Source of the DNA: Thauera sp.
GTDB taxonomy: Bacteria > Pseudomonadota > Gammaproteobacteria > Burkholderiales > Rhodocyclaceae
DNA length: 64,000 nucleotides
NCBI GenBank assembly: GCA_017302295.1
Contig: JAFLDS010000012.1
Span: 1 to 64,000 of the forward strand
Direction: 5' to 3'
In this document: in pieces, positions 17,284 to 24,878 of the stretch
How positions within the stretch are numbered: the stretch's first letter is position 1
Layout of the letters: each line of letters opens with the position of its first letter
Position numbers and translations under genes: made by a program
Notes under the pieces: generated by a model
Seen by the model: the letters and a program-made list of their open reading frames with translations, nothing else
The model's database searches: none
Told to the model about the DNA's origin: nothing

Positions 17284-17895
17284 ATGGCCCGCACCCGCGC
17301 AGCTGACTTCGAAGACCGCCGGCGGCAGATCCTGTGCGCGGCGGCGGTGCTGTTCGCCGAGCGTGGCTACAACGAGACCCTGCTGGACGACATCGCCGAG
17401 CGCTGCGGCACCAAGAAGTCCTCGCTGTACCACTACTACCCGTCCAAGGACGCGATCCTGCACGAGCTGATCGCGTGGAAGATCTCGGACCTCGCCGCGA
17501 AGGTGGAAGCCGCGGTCGAGCCGATGAGCTCGCCGCGCGCGCGGCTGGACGCGCTGGCGACGACGCTGGTCGAGGAGTACATCCGCACGCCGCAGCAGAT
17601 CACCGTGCTGCTGACGCAGACGCGTCACCTCAGCCCGTCTGCGCTGCGCGATACGGCGGCGATCCAGAACCGCATCATCGACCTCGTCGTCGGCCTGCTG
17701 TCCGAACTGCGGCCGGAACTGGCGATTCCGCGCAAGAAATCCGCGGCGGTGGCGATGCTGCTGTTCGGCATGACCAACTGGATCCACGTCTGGTACAAGC
17801 CCGAAGGCTCGATCCGGCCGGCCGAGCTGGCCAGCATGATCGTGAATCTCTTCCTCGATGGCTTCGTCAATCAGCCGGCGGCCGTGCTGAGCTGA
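17284..17895 (+). CDS. TetR family transcriptional regulator
   Basis: A 203-residue TetR-type repressor. The N-terminal helix-turn-helix is clear (RRRQILCAAAVLFAERGYNE, LLDDIAERCGTKKSSLYHYY PSKD), followed by a ligand domain ending in MLLFGMTNWIHVWYKPEG. This C-terminal signature is common in TetR proteins (KstR2/FadR-like) that respond to acyl-CoA thioesters. It sits 59 bases after the glutathione transferase and opposite the aryl-CoA ligase block, so it probably controls that block through the motifs at 16468 and 16509. Its last 29 bases overlap the 3' end of the convergent AcoR-like gene. Confidence 0.9.
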   Translation: MARTRAADFEDRRRQILCAAAVLFAERGYNETLLDDIAERCGTKKSSLYHYYPSKDAILHELIAWKISDLAAKVEAAVEPMSSPRARLDALATTLVEEYIRTPQQITVLLTQTRHLSPSALRDTAAIQNRIIDLVVGLLSELRPELAIPRKKSAAVAMLLFGMTNWIHVWYKPEGSIRPAELASMIVNLFLDGFVNQPAAVLS

Positions 17896-19873
17896 GCGGG
17901 GGCGCCGCGCGGTCCTTCAGCCGCCGATAGAGGGTCGCGCGGCTGATGCCCAACATCTGCGCGGCGAGGCGGACATTGCCCCGGCTTTCCTGCAGCGCGT
18001 GCGTGATCGCGTCCTCCTGCAAGGACACGAGCAGGCCCTTGCCCGCCGGCATTTCCGGATACCGCGCGGAGGTGGCTTCGGGCAGATGGGTGGGGAAGTG
18101 AGAGGGCGAGAGCGCATCGTCGGGCTCGGCCATCGCGTCGGCAAAACTGAGGGCGTGTTTCAGTTCGCGTGTGTTGCCCGGCCAGGTGTGGGCCAGCAGC
18201 ATGGCGCGAGCCTCGGGGGTGAGCACCCGCGTGCCGTCGCCGATGCCGGCGAGCACGCTGTCGATCAGCGCGCCGAGCCGGCTGCGGTTGCGCAGCGGAG
18301 CCAGCTTGAGCGCGAAGCCGTTGATGCGGTAGTAGAGGTCGGCACGGAAGCGGCCCTCGCGTATCGCCAGCGCAATGTCCTGATGCGTGGCGCAGACGAG
18401 CTGGAAGTCCACCTTGCGGCTGGCAGTGCTGCCCAGCCGGCTGACCTCGCGTGTCTCCAGTACCCGCAGCAGCCGGGCCTGCAGATGCAGCGGCATGTCG
18501 CCGATTTCGTCGAGGAACAGCGTGCCGCCGTCGGCCTGTTCGATCTTGCCGGGCAGGCCGCCGCGGCGGGCGCCGGTATAGGCGCCTTCGACGTGGCCGA
18601 ACAGTTCGCCTTCGATCAGGCTTTCCGGGATGGCGGCGCAGTTGAGCGCGACCAGGGTGCCGCCGCCGTGGCTGCTGCGGGCGTGCAGCGTCTGCGCCAC
18701 GACTTCCTTGCCGGTGCCGGTTTCCCCCAGCACCAGCAGCGGCAGGCCCTTGGACAGGGCGCGATGGGCTGCCTCGAGCTGTGCGGCAATCGCCGGATCG
18801 CCGAACTCGGGCGCGCTGCGCGTGGCGGGCAGGGTGGCCGGCAGATGGGCGAGCGGAGCGAGCAGGCGCGCGTTGCGTGCTAATGGAACGTCTGCGCTGG
18901 CGGCGAACAGGCGCACGCCGGAACGCAACCGCAGCGCGATGGCCTGCGGGCTGCGCTGCATCGCCGCGATGCAGTCGCCAAAGCGGCTGTCGAACAGATC
19001 TTCGAAGCGCACCGTACCGCGCAGCGCCTCGCTGCCGATGAATCGCCGCGCGGCGTCGGTGAGGCCGATGATCTCACCGTCGCCGCCGAAAGCCAGCAGC
19101 AGCGCGGGCTCGCCGGCTTCGGGTGCGGCCTGCCAGCGCAGCGCGAGGGTCACGCAGGCGGGGAGCGCACGCAGCAGTCCGCGCTCGATGGCCTGCGCGC
19201 ACTGGCTGACGAGCGCGAGCGCGCCGGGGTCGGGCACCGGCGATTCGCGCGTGATGTCGACCACCCCGGCCAGTTGCCCGTCGGGCGCGATAACCGGGGC
19301 CGCGGCGCAATGGAAGCCGCGGATGGCGGAGAAGAAATGTTCCGGCCCGAATACACGGACGGCCCGTCGTTCGTTCAGCGCGCAGGACATTGCGGACGTC
19401 CCGATCGAATCCTCGGTGAGGTCCACGCCTTCGCGAAACGCCATCCGCATCGACGGTGGGCGCGACTCGATCGCACCGCCCACCGACAGCGCATGACCGC
19501 GCGGGTCGGCGAGCAGCACGGCATAGCCGGCGCCCGCCACGGCCTGCGCCAGGTGATCGAGCGGGCCGCGCGCAGCGTGCAGCAGGGCGTGGTTGCGGTC
19601 GAGCAGGTTACGCAACATCGCCCGTCCCACCGGCTCGAACTCCACCCGGTCGAGTTCCGAGCGCGCAGCGGCGGAGCATCGAGCCCAAGAGCGGAAGATG
19701 GCGTCGTCGAGCAGCTCGGCCGGCGTACGACCCTGCTCGAAATAGGCCTGTCGCGCGGCGAGCGCGCGTTCCACCGATGGCACGAGAGCGAGGTTCATGG
19801 CTGGGCGAGCGTGCGGCACCGACGGCTGCGCTTCGGCATCGCAGGTGGGCGGCGCGCTATCTGGTAAAGCCAT
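17867..19873 (-). CDS. AcoR-like sigma-54-dependent activator
   Basis: A 668-residue enhancer-binding protein. The N-terminal half has a GAF-type sensor (EDSIGTSAMSCALNERRAVR and FHCAAAPVIAPDGQLAGVVD are typical of AcoR). The AAA+ domain has Walker A GETGTGKE at 383-390, the sigma-54 contact loop GAYTGA at 430-435 (a Tyr variant of GAFTGA), and Walker B GGTLFLDEIGDM. The C terminus is a Fis-type helix-turn-helix (RGNVRLAAQMLGISRATLYR). The ATG at 19873 was chosen; an internal Met at about 19798 is possible. It lies downstream of the aldehyde dehydrogenase on the same strand and is the expected activator of the sigma-54 promoter at 23886-23900. It responds to an unknown alcohol, aldehyde or ketone. 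Confidence 0.92.
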   Translation of the reverse strand: MALPDSAPPTCDAEAQPSVPHARPAMNLALVPSVERALAARQAYFEQGRTPAELLDDAIFRSWARCSAAARSELDRVEFEPVGRAMLRNLLDRNHALLHAARGPLDHLAQAVAGAGYAVLLADPRGHALSVGGAIESRPPSMRMAFREGVDLTEDSIGTSAMSCALNERRAVRVFGPEHFFSAIRGFHCAAAPVIAPDGQLAGVVDITRESPVPDPGALALVSQCAQAIERGLLRALPACVTLALRWQAAPEAGEPALLLAFGGDGEIIGLTDAARRFIGSEALRGTVRFEDLFDSRFGDCIAAMQRSPQAIALRLRSGVRLFAASADVPLARNARLLAPLAHLPATLPATRSAPEFGDPAIAAQLEAAHRALSKGLPLLVLGETGTGKEVVAQTLHARSSHGGGTLVALNCAAIPESLIEGELFGHVEGAYTGARRGGLPGKIEQADGGTLFLDEIGDMPLHLQARLLRVLETREVSRLGSTASRKVDFQLVCATHQDIALAIREGRFRADLYYRINGFALKLAPLRNRSRLGALIDSVLAGIGDGTRVLTPEARAMLLAHTWPGNTRELKHALSFADAMAEPDDALSPSHFPTHLPEATSARYPEMPAGKGLLVSLQEDAITHALQESRGNVRLAAQMLGISRATLYRRLKDRAAPPLSSARPPAD

Positions 19874-19944
19874 GTTTATACCTCGATAAGCCACCTGAGG
19901 GGCGGGGCGAGCGCGCAGGGTCAGCGCGTGAACGCCTCGAATCC

Positions 19945-20050
19945 GGTCTGGCGGCGGGGGATGCACTCCGTCGGGCTGCGGAACTCGACCTCGCTGCGCT
20001 CGGGACTCGAACAGTCCTCGCCCGCTCCGTGCATCCCCCGCCGCCAGACC
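19945..20050. repeat. 106-bp element with perfect 22-bp inverted ends
   Basis: Bases 19945-19966 and 20029-20050 are exact inverted copies of 22 bases (GGTCTGGCGGCGGGGGATGC plus AC). The 62-base interior holds a further small palindrome, GGACT-CGAAC-AGTCC. It sits between the activator gene and the aldehyde dehydrogenase gene. It looks like a REP- or MITE-like intergenic element, and in RNA would form a large hairpin separating the two genes. There is no coding potential. Confidence 0.6.
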
Positions 20051-20111
20051 TACCGTGCTTCCGGCTCCGAACCCGCGCTTCGCGCCATGACCCTTGGCCC
20101 TGTCAGACGCA

Positions 20112-20145
20112 TCCCCGCCCCGGCGCTCAAGAGCAGGGGCGGGGA
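20112..20145 (-). terminator. GC hairpin after the aldehyde dehydrogenase gene
   Basis: TCCCCGCCCC (20112-20121) pairs perfectly with GGGGCGGGGA (20136-20145) across a 14-base loop. It lies 21 bases downstream of the aldehyde dehydrogenase stop on the minus strand. No T-run follows, so termination would be partial. It may lower expression of the downstream activator gene relative to the enzyme genes. Confidence 0.5.
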
Positions 20146-20166
20146 CCGTCAGGCCTGCGGCGAGGC

Positions 20167-21627
20167 TCAGAAGGGGTACTGGATACCCTGGTCCAGCACG
20201 CTGACCCACTGCGTCTGGGTGAACTCCTCGAAGCTGGCCGGGCCGCCGAAGCGGCTGCCGTTGCCGGAGGCGCCCATGCCGCCGAACGGGACCTGGAACT
20301 CGTTGTTCACCGTCTGGTCGTTGATGTGCACCATGCCGGCGCGCAGGCGCGAGGCGACGTTCAGCGCGCGCGAGACCGACGCGCTGTGCACCGCCACCGC
20401 CAGGCCGTAGTCCGAGCCGTTGACCAGCTCGACCGCCTCGTCGTCGGTGTCGAACACGGTGATCGGCGCCACCGGGCCGAAGATCTCGTCGGTGTAGGCG
20501 GGCATCTCCGGTGTCACGCCGGTGAGCACGGTGGCCGGGTAGAAGCGGCCGTCGCGCTGGCCGCCGGTCAGCAGCCTGGCTCCCTGCGCCAGCGAGCGCT
20601 CGACCACGTCGGCCACCTTGGCGGCCTGGCGGTCGTTGATCAGCGGGCCGAGGTGCACCGGGCCGGTTGCAGGATTGCCGACAACCAGCTTGGCCGCGCG
20701 CGCAGCGAGCAGTTCGGCATAGCGCTCGGCAACCTTGCGGTGCACGAGGTGGCGGCCGGCCTGCATGCAGATCTGGCCCTGGTGCAGGAAGGCGCCCCAG
20801 GCGGCGCACGAGCTGGCGGACTCGAGGTCGGCGTCGTCGAGGATCACCATCGCGTTGTTGCCGCCGAGCTCCAGCGCCACCTTCTTCAGCATCCGTCCGC
20901 AGGTCTCGCCGATCTGGCGGCCGACGGCGGTGGAGCCGGTGAAGGAGATCATCTTCACCGCCGGATGGCGCACCAGCGCGTCGCCGGTCGCGGGGCCGCC
21001 GGGCAGCACATGCAGCACGCCGGCGGGCAGGCCGGCGTCCTCGAAGATCTCGGCGAGCAGCAAACCGCCGCAGATCGCGCTTTGCACGTCGGGCTTGAGG
21101 ATCACCGCGTTGCCCATGGCGAGCGCCGGCAGCACCGAGCGCAGGCCGAGCAGGATGGGGAAGTTCCACGGCGCGATGACGCCGACCACGCCGATCGGGA
21201 TGCGCTGCCAGTAGTTGCGCCGGCCGGGCATGGACGAGGGGAAGATCTCGCCCACCGGCTGCATCGGCATCGCCGCCGCCATGTGGGCCTGCTCAATGGT
21301 GGCGTTGAGCTCCCATTCGGCCTTGGGCGGGATCGACCCGCACTCGCGCACGTTCCAGCGGTTGATCTCGGTGGCGCGCTCCTGCAGCAGGCGGGCGACG
21401 TTGCGCATGATGGCGGCGCGGCGGTCGAAGGGCAGGGCGGCCCAGGCCGGCTGGGCGGCAGCGGCCATCCGCGCTGCGGCGTCCACGTCTTCCGCGCTGG
21501 CGGTTGCCAGCTCGCCAAGGTGGTCGCCGGTGGCCGGCTCGATCACCGGCACGGTTTCGCCGTGGCCCGGCGTCCAGCCGCCGAGGAAGATGCGTTGCTG
21601 CCAGCGCTGCGATGAGACTTGATTCAT
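20167..21627 (-). CDS. Aldehyde dehydrogenase, benzaldehyde/XylC type
   Basis: A 486-residue NAD(P)-dependent aldehyde dehydrogenase. The cofactor region reads PIGVVGVIAPWNFPILLGLR and FTGSTAVGRQIGE, the general-base Glu is in LELGGNN, and the catalytic Cys is in HQGQICMQAGR. ICGGLLLAEIFEDAGLPAGV LHVLPGG is close to benzaldehyde and related aryl or terpenoid aldehyde dehydrogenases. The ATG at 21627 follows the GMC oxidoreductase gene by 20 bases. The open frame extends far upstream, but that part is a shadow of the GMC gene. It most likely oxidises the aldehyde made by the GMC enzyme to the acid. Confidence 0.9.
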   Translation of the reverse strand: MNQVSSQRWQQRIFLGGWTPGHGETVPVIEPATGDHLGELATASAEDVDAAARMAAAAQPAWAALPFDRRAAIMRNVARLLQERATEINRWNVRECGSIPPKAEWELNATIEQAHMAAAMPMQPVGEIFPSSMPGRRNYWQRIPIGVVGVIAPWNFPILLGLRSVLPALAMGNAVILKPDVQSAICGGLLLAEIFEDAGLPAGVLHVLPGGPATGDALVRHPAVKMISFTGSTAVGRQIGETCGRMLKKVALELGGNNAMVILDDADLESASSCAAWGAFLHQGQICMQAGRHLVHRKVAERYAELLAARAAKLVVGNPATGPVHLGPLINDRQAAKVADVVERSLAQGARLLTGGQRDGRFYPATVLTGVTPEMPAYTDEIFGPVAPITVFDTDDEAVELVNGSDYGLAVAVHSASVSRALNVASRLRAGMVHINDQTVNNEFQVPFGGMGASGNGSRFGGPASFEEFTQTQWVSVLDQGIQYPF

Positions 21628-21647
21628 GGTGTCGGCTCCGGGGAAGG

Positions 21648-23210
21648 TCAGGAATGGGCGGCGTTGATCTGGTCGCTGATGTAGCTGGCGAGCGCGTAGA
21701 CGGTTTCCGAGGGGTTGTAGCCGATCGAGGTCGGCAGCAGGCTGGCGTCGGCGATGTAGAGGTTGCGCACGTCGTGCGTTTCGCCCTTCGGATTGACCAC
21801 GGTGCGCGCCGGGTCGGCCCCCATGCGGCAGGTGCCCTGCGGATGGAAGGAGGTGTAGCGGAAGCGCGAGGGTTCGTTCTTCAGGCCGTCGATGACGCGG
21901 TCGATGTCGGCTTCGCGCTCGATCACCAGCGCCTGCGAGCTGGGGACGTGGATGCGGCTCGCGCCGGCGGCGAACAGCACGCGGGCGTTGGTCTTGAGGC
22001 CGGCCTTCATCGCCTCGAAGTCGGCGTCGTCCACCGTGTACCGGATCGCCTTGGCACGGTCCTTCCAGCTCACCTCGCCGACGTTCTTGTCGTGGATCAG
22101 CGTGATCAGGCGGATGGTGTTGCGGTAGCGGCTCATGTACGACACATAGGGCTTGCCGGTGCCAGGCTCGACCTGGAAGCTCGCCTCCACCGGATCCTGC
22201 ACCGCGTTCAGCAGCAGGTAACCGCCTTCCTCGGGCAGCGTGTGCTTGTCGACATACAGCGAGTGGGTCGCGCCGTGGAAGTCGTCCACCGGCTTGTCGA
22301 ATTCCGCGGTCAGCGACATCGTGGGGTGGCAGGCGAAGTTCTTGCCGACCTGGCCGCTGCGGTTGGCGAGCTCGCTCTTGAGCAGCAGCAGCGGGGTCTG
22401 CACCGGGCCGGCGGCGAGCACGACGATGGGGGCATCGACGCGCAGGTCGGCCTTCTTGCGGCCGGTGGCCGGGTCGATGACTTCGGCCTCCACGCCGCGG
22501 GCGCGCTGACCTTCGGCGCGCACCCGGGTGACGCGGGTGTCGGCGTAGATCTGTGCGCCTTTCGCCACGGCCCACGGCAGGTAGGTGACCAGCATCGACT
22601 GTTTGCGGTCGGACACGCAGCCGGCGAAGCAGAAGCCGGTGAGGCCGCAGTCCTTGACGTTGCGCTTGGCCACGCCGGCCGGAATGCCGAGCTTCTCCAG
22701 CCCGGCGTTGATCAGTTCGGCGCCGGGGCTGGTTTCGTGGCGCGCGTTCTGGCGGATCTGCAGGTTGGCCTCGACCTTGTCGAAATACGGGGCCATCACC
22801 TCGGGCGTCAGGTTGGTGAGGCCGAACTCTTTCGCCCACATTGCCAGGTAGTAGTCCGGCGTGCGGAAGCACAGCGCGGCGTTCACCACGGTGGAGCCGC
22901 CGACGCAGGCGCCCTGCAGGATGGTGATGTCGCCTTCGGTGTTGGCCTGGCCGCCGTGGTCCTGGTACAGCGTGCCCATGGCGATTGCCATCATCTCGCT
23001 GAATTTCTCCGACGGCACGTAGGGGCCGGCCTCGAGCACGATCACCTTCTTACCCTTCGAGGCCAGCTCATAGGCGGCGATGGCGCCGCCGGCGCCAGAG
23101 CCGACGATCACCGCGTCGGCCTTGAGATGGATGCTGCGCTGCTTGATGTCGGCGGCCTGGGTGACCTTGAGGCCATGCGGTGCGACTTTCGCGATCATTT
23201 TCTGGGTCAT
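21648..23210 (-). CDS. GMC family FAD-dependent alcohol oxidoreductase
   Basis: A 520-residue glucose-methanol-choline oxidoreductase. The FAD Rossmann motif is AVIVGSGAGGAIAAYELASK with the acidic partner VIVLEAG; the flavin-attachment region is GACVGGSTVVNAALCFRTPD. The C-terminal GMC signature is SFHPQGTCRMGADP then NLYIADASLLPTSIGYNPSE, carrying the active-site His and Asn. The Cys-rich stretch GLTGFCFAGC is typical of the membrane-associated alcohol dehydrogenase branch that passes electrons onward. It has no export signal of its own. The preceding Tat-signal small subunit probably carries it to the periplasm, so the pair resembles gluconate- or sorbitol-type dehydrogenase complexes. The alcohol substrate is unknown. 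Confidence 0.9.
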   Translation of the reverse strand: MTQKMIAKVAPHGLKVTQAADIKQRSIHLKADAVIVGSGAGGAIAAYELASKGKKVIVLEAGPYVPSEKFSEMMAIAMGTLYQDHGGQANTEGDITILQGACVGGSTVVNAALCFRTPDYYLAMWAKEFGLTNLTPEVMAPYFDKVEANLQIRQNARHETSPGAELINAGLEKLGIPAGVAKRNVKDCGLTGFCFAGCVSDRKQSMLVTYLPWAVAKGAQIYADTRVTRVRAEGQRARGVEAEVIDPATGRKKADLRVDAPIVVLAAGPVQTPLLLLKSELANRSGQVGKNFACHPTMSLTAEFDKPVDDFHGATHSLYVDKHTLPEEGGYLLLNAVQDPVEASFQVEPGTGKPYVSYMSRYRNTIRLITLIHDKNVGEVSWKDRAKAIRYTVDDADFEAMKAGLKTNARVLFAAGASRIHVPSSQALVIEREADIDRVIDGLKNEPSRFRYTSFHPQGTCRMGADPARTVVNPKGETHDVRNLYIADASLLPTSIGYNPSETVYALASYISDQINAAHS

Positions 23211-23229
23211 GTCCGGTCTCTGTGCGGGA

Positions 23230-23820
23230 TCACTTGGGCATGGGCGCGTTGCCCAGGGACTTCAGGCCCCATTTGTGCGATACGGGCCCGTCGTAGCCGA
23301 GCGGCGCCCAGGTCGGCGGATTGGCCCAGTAGGCGAGGCCGACCAGCTTCTTCAGGCCCATCGCCAGCGCGCGGTGCGGCGCTTCGGGGGCATTGGCCCA
23401 TTCATCGCAGAAACGGGCGGCGTCGGCGTCCGACAGCTCGGCGAAGCGCTTGCCGTAGCGCGCCACCGGCCCTTCGTCGAAGTAGCGCACGCCGCCCTTC
23501 AGGCCCTGCAGGATGTGCGGCGGCATGGTCGCCAGCAGCGCCGCATCCAGCGTCTGCATGACCGGCACCTGGGCGGTCGGGACGAGCGCGCTGCCATCGG
23601 TCGGCAGCATCACCTCCAGCAGGCGCCGGAAGACCGCATGTTCGCCTTCGCTCATCACCTTGACGCCGTCGGGCAGTGCGGCCCGCGCCGTGCCGGGCAG
23701 CATTGCGCCACCGGCCGCGGCCAGGCTCGCGGCGGCGAGGCCGAAGCGGAGAAAGTCGCGCCGGCCCAGGCGCTGGACATGCGCAAGGGCCTGCACGGTG
23801 GCAGGGGGCAGTTGGGACAT
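23230..23820 (-). CDS. Tat-exported small subunit (gluconate 2-dehydrogenase subunit 3-like)
   Basis: A 196-residue protein with a twin-arginine signal (RRDFLRFGLAAASLAAAGGA, cleavage near ARA). The mature part has FRRLLEVMLPTDGS and LKGGVRYFDEGPVARYGKRF, typical of the gluconate_2-dh3 family, the small subunit that chaperones and exports flavin dehydrogenases. A GAGGAGA ribosome site precedes the ATG at 23820. It is the first gene after the sigma-54 promoter and is followed by the GMC enzyme 19 bases later. No cytochrome c subunit is present, so the electron acceptor is not evident from this cluster. Confidence 0.85.
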   Translation of the reverse strand: MSQLPPATVQALAHVQRLGRRDFLRFGLAAASLAAAGGAMLPGTARAALPDGVKVMSEGEHAVFRRLLEVMLPTDGSALVPTAQVPVMQTLDAALLATMPPHILQGLKGGVRYFDEGPVARYGKRFAELSDADAARFCDEWANAPEAPHRALAMGLKKLVGLAYWANPPTWAPLGYDGPVSHKWGLKSLGNAPMPK

Positions 23821-23885
23821 CGTTGTCTCCTCGTTTTGTTCAGGGCTGCGCGGGCGCCGTCTGTGCGGGCCCGCCGATGAACATG

Positions 23886-23900
23886 GCAAGGAACGTTCCA
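23886..23900 (-). promoter_or_regulatory. Sigma-54 (-24/-12) promoter for the alcohol oxidation operon
   Basis: On the minus strand the sequence is TGGAACGTTCCTTGC. The invariant GG and GC are separated by exactly 10 bases, and it matches the sigma-54 consensus TGGCACG-N4-TTGC at all but one listed base. The transcript would start near 23874, leaving about a 54-base leader before the ATG at 23820. An AcoR-type activator gene ends the same cluster. Confidence 0.7.
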
Positions 23901-23996
23901 GCTTGGCATCTCGCCGGAGGCTAAGGGTTTTCCTTTACCAATCAATGCATTGGAGGGGCGGTGCCGACAGCGGGTGGAATCGCAGGCGTCGCGGAT

Positions 23997-24022
23997 TGAG
24001 ACGCGGCGTCTCAGTTTGAGAC
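23997..24022. promoter_or_regulatory. Palindromic upstream activator site (TGAGAC half-sites)
   Basis: TGAGACGC-G-GCGTCTCA (23997-24013) is a perfect 17-base palindrome. A third half-site, TGAGAC, follows at 24017-24022. They lie about 97-120 bases upstream of the sigma-54 promoter, the normal distance for an enhancer-binding protein that works by DNA looping. They probably bind the AcoR-like activator. Confidence 0.6.
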
Positions 24023-24107
24023 TGAAACTGGAACACCAAGCCGGCGCGCGATGCGCATGCCAGGGGCGCGCGGCTATCATGTCCGGCCCATCCGGACCTC
24101 TGCCTCG

Positions 24108-24839
24108 ATGCCCTCTCCCGTTAAAAGGCTGCCTGCCGACTTCTCCGCGCTCGAGCGCGCCGGCCTGAACCTTCATGCCGTGCTCGCTTTCGATGCGCTG
24201 CCGGCGCACCTGGCCGCCGACCTGCGGCGCGACTTCGCGCCCGCGCACGCCTGCCGCCAGCTCGTGCTGATCGGCAACGCCGGGCGTTCGATGTGGGCCG
24301 CGATGAAGGCGTCCGGGATCGCCTCCGCCGACCCGATCGACGACTTCAGCGTGCGCGCGGTCTCGCAGTGGTTCGCCGCGCAGTTTCCGGCACACCGCTA
24401 CACGCTGCTGTATCCGGGGGATGCGCCGGTGGGGCTGCAGACGCTCGGTGCGCTGGCGGGCTGGCATCGGCCGACGCCCTTCATGCTCGGCATCCTGCCG
24501 CAGTGGGGAAGCTGGTTCGGTTACCGGGTGGCGCTGCTCACCGATACGGATCTGCCGCCGACCGAGCCGCTGCGCGCGGCGTCGCCGTGCGAGGCATGCA
24601 CCGCCCGGCCATGCATCGCCGCCTGTCCGGCGCAGGCGATGGCGGAGGAGGGCTTTTCGCTGGAGAGATGCGTCGCCTATCGGCTGCAGCCGGAATCGCG
24701 CTGCCGCGCCTGTTGCGTGGCGCGGGATGCCTGTCCGGTCGGGCGTGAGCACCGCTATGACGACGAGCAGATCCGGCATTCGTATTCGATTTCGCTGCGG
24801 GCGATCGAGCAGTACTTCCCGTCGATGGGAACCCGCTAG
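24108..24839 (+). CDS. Fe-S protein distantly related to epoxyqueuosine reductase/cobalamin reductases
   Basis: A 243-residue protein of uncertain role. The N-terminal part contains VLIGNAGRSMWAAMKAS and PMQ-free segments similar to the B12-processing fold of QueG/CblC-like proteins. The C-terminal half has an iron-sulfur motif CEACTARPCIAACPAQAM (C-x2-C-x4-C-x3-CP) and a second Cys group CRACCVARDACPVG. It is shorter than true QueG (about 350 residues) and lacks its C-terminal repeats. A small hairpin GTCCGG-CCCAT-CCGGAC (24081-24097) lies just before the ATG; an earlier in-frame start at 24051 is possible. It is transcribed divergently from the alcohol operon. Function is unassigned. Confidence 0.65.
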   Translation: MPSPVKRLPADFSALERAGLNLHAVLAFDALPAHLAADLRRDFAPAHACRQLVLIGNAGRSMWAAMKASGIASADPIDDFSVRAVSQWFAAQFPAHRYTLLYPGDAPVGLQTLGALAGWHRPTPFMLGILPQWGSWFGYRVALLTDTDLPPTEPLRAASPCEACTARPCIAACPAQAMAEEGFSLERCVAYRLQPESRCRACCVARDACPVGREHRYDDEQIRHSYSISLRAIEQYFPSMGTR

Positions 24840-24878
24840 CAACGGGAACCAAGCCCGCACCCACTTCTCAAAAAGCCC

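Noticed and set aside
19981-20030. A tRNA-like GACTCGAAC segment
   Set aside because: It lies in the interior of the inverted-repeat element and no cloverleaf or anticodon arm can be drawn around it.
24108-24839. Calling the Fe-S protein QueG
   Set aside because: It is much shorter than QueG and lacks its C-terminal repeats; only the cysteine pattern and part of the fold look similar.
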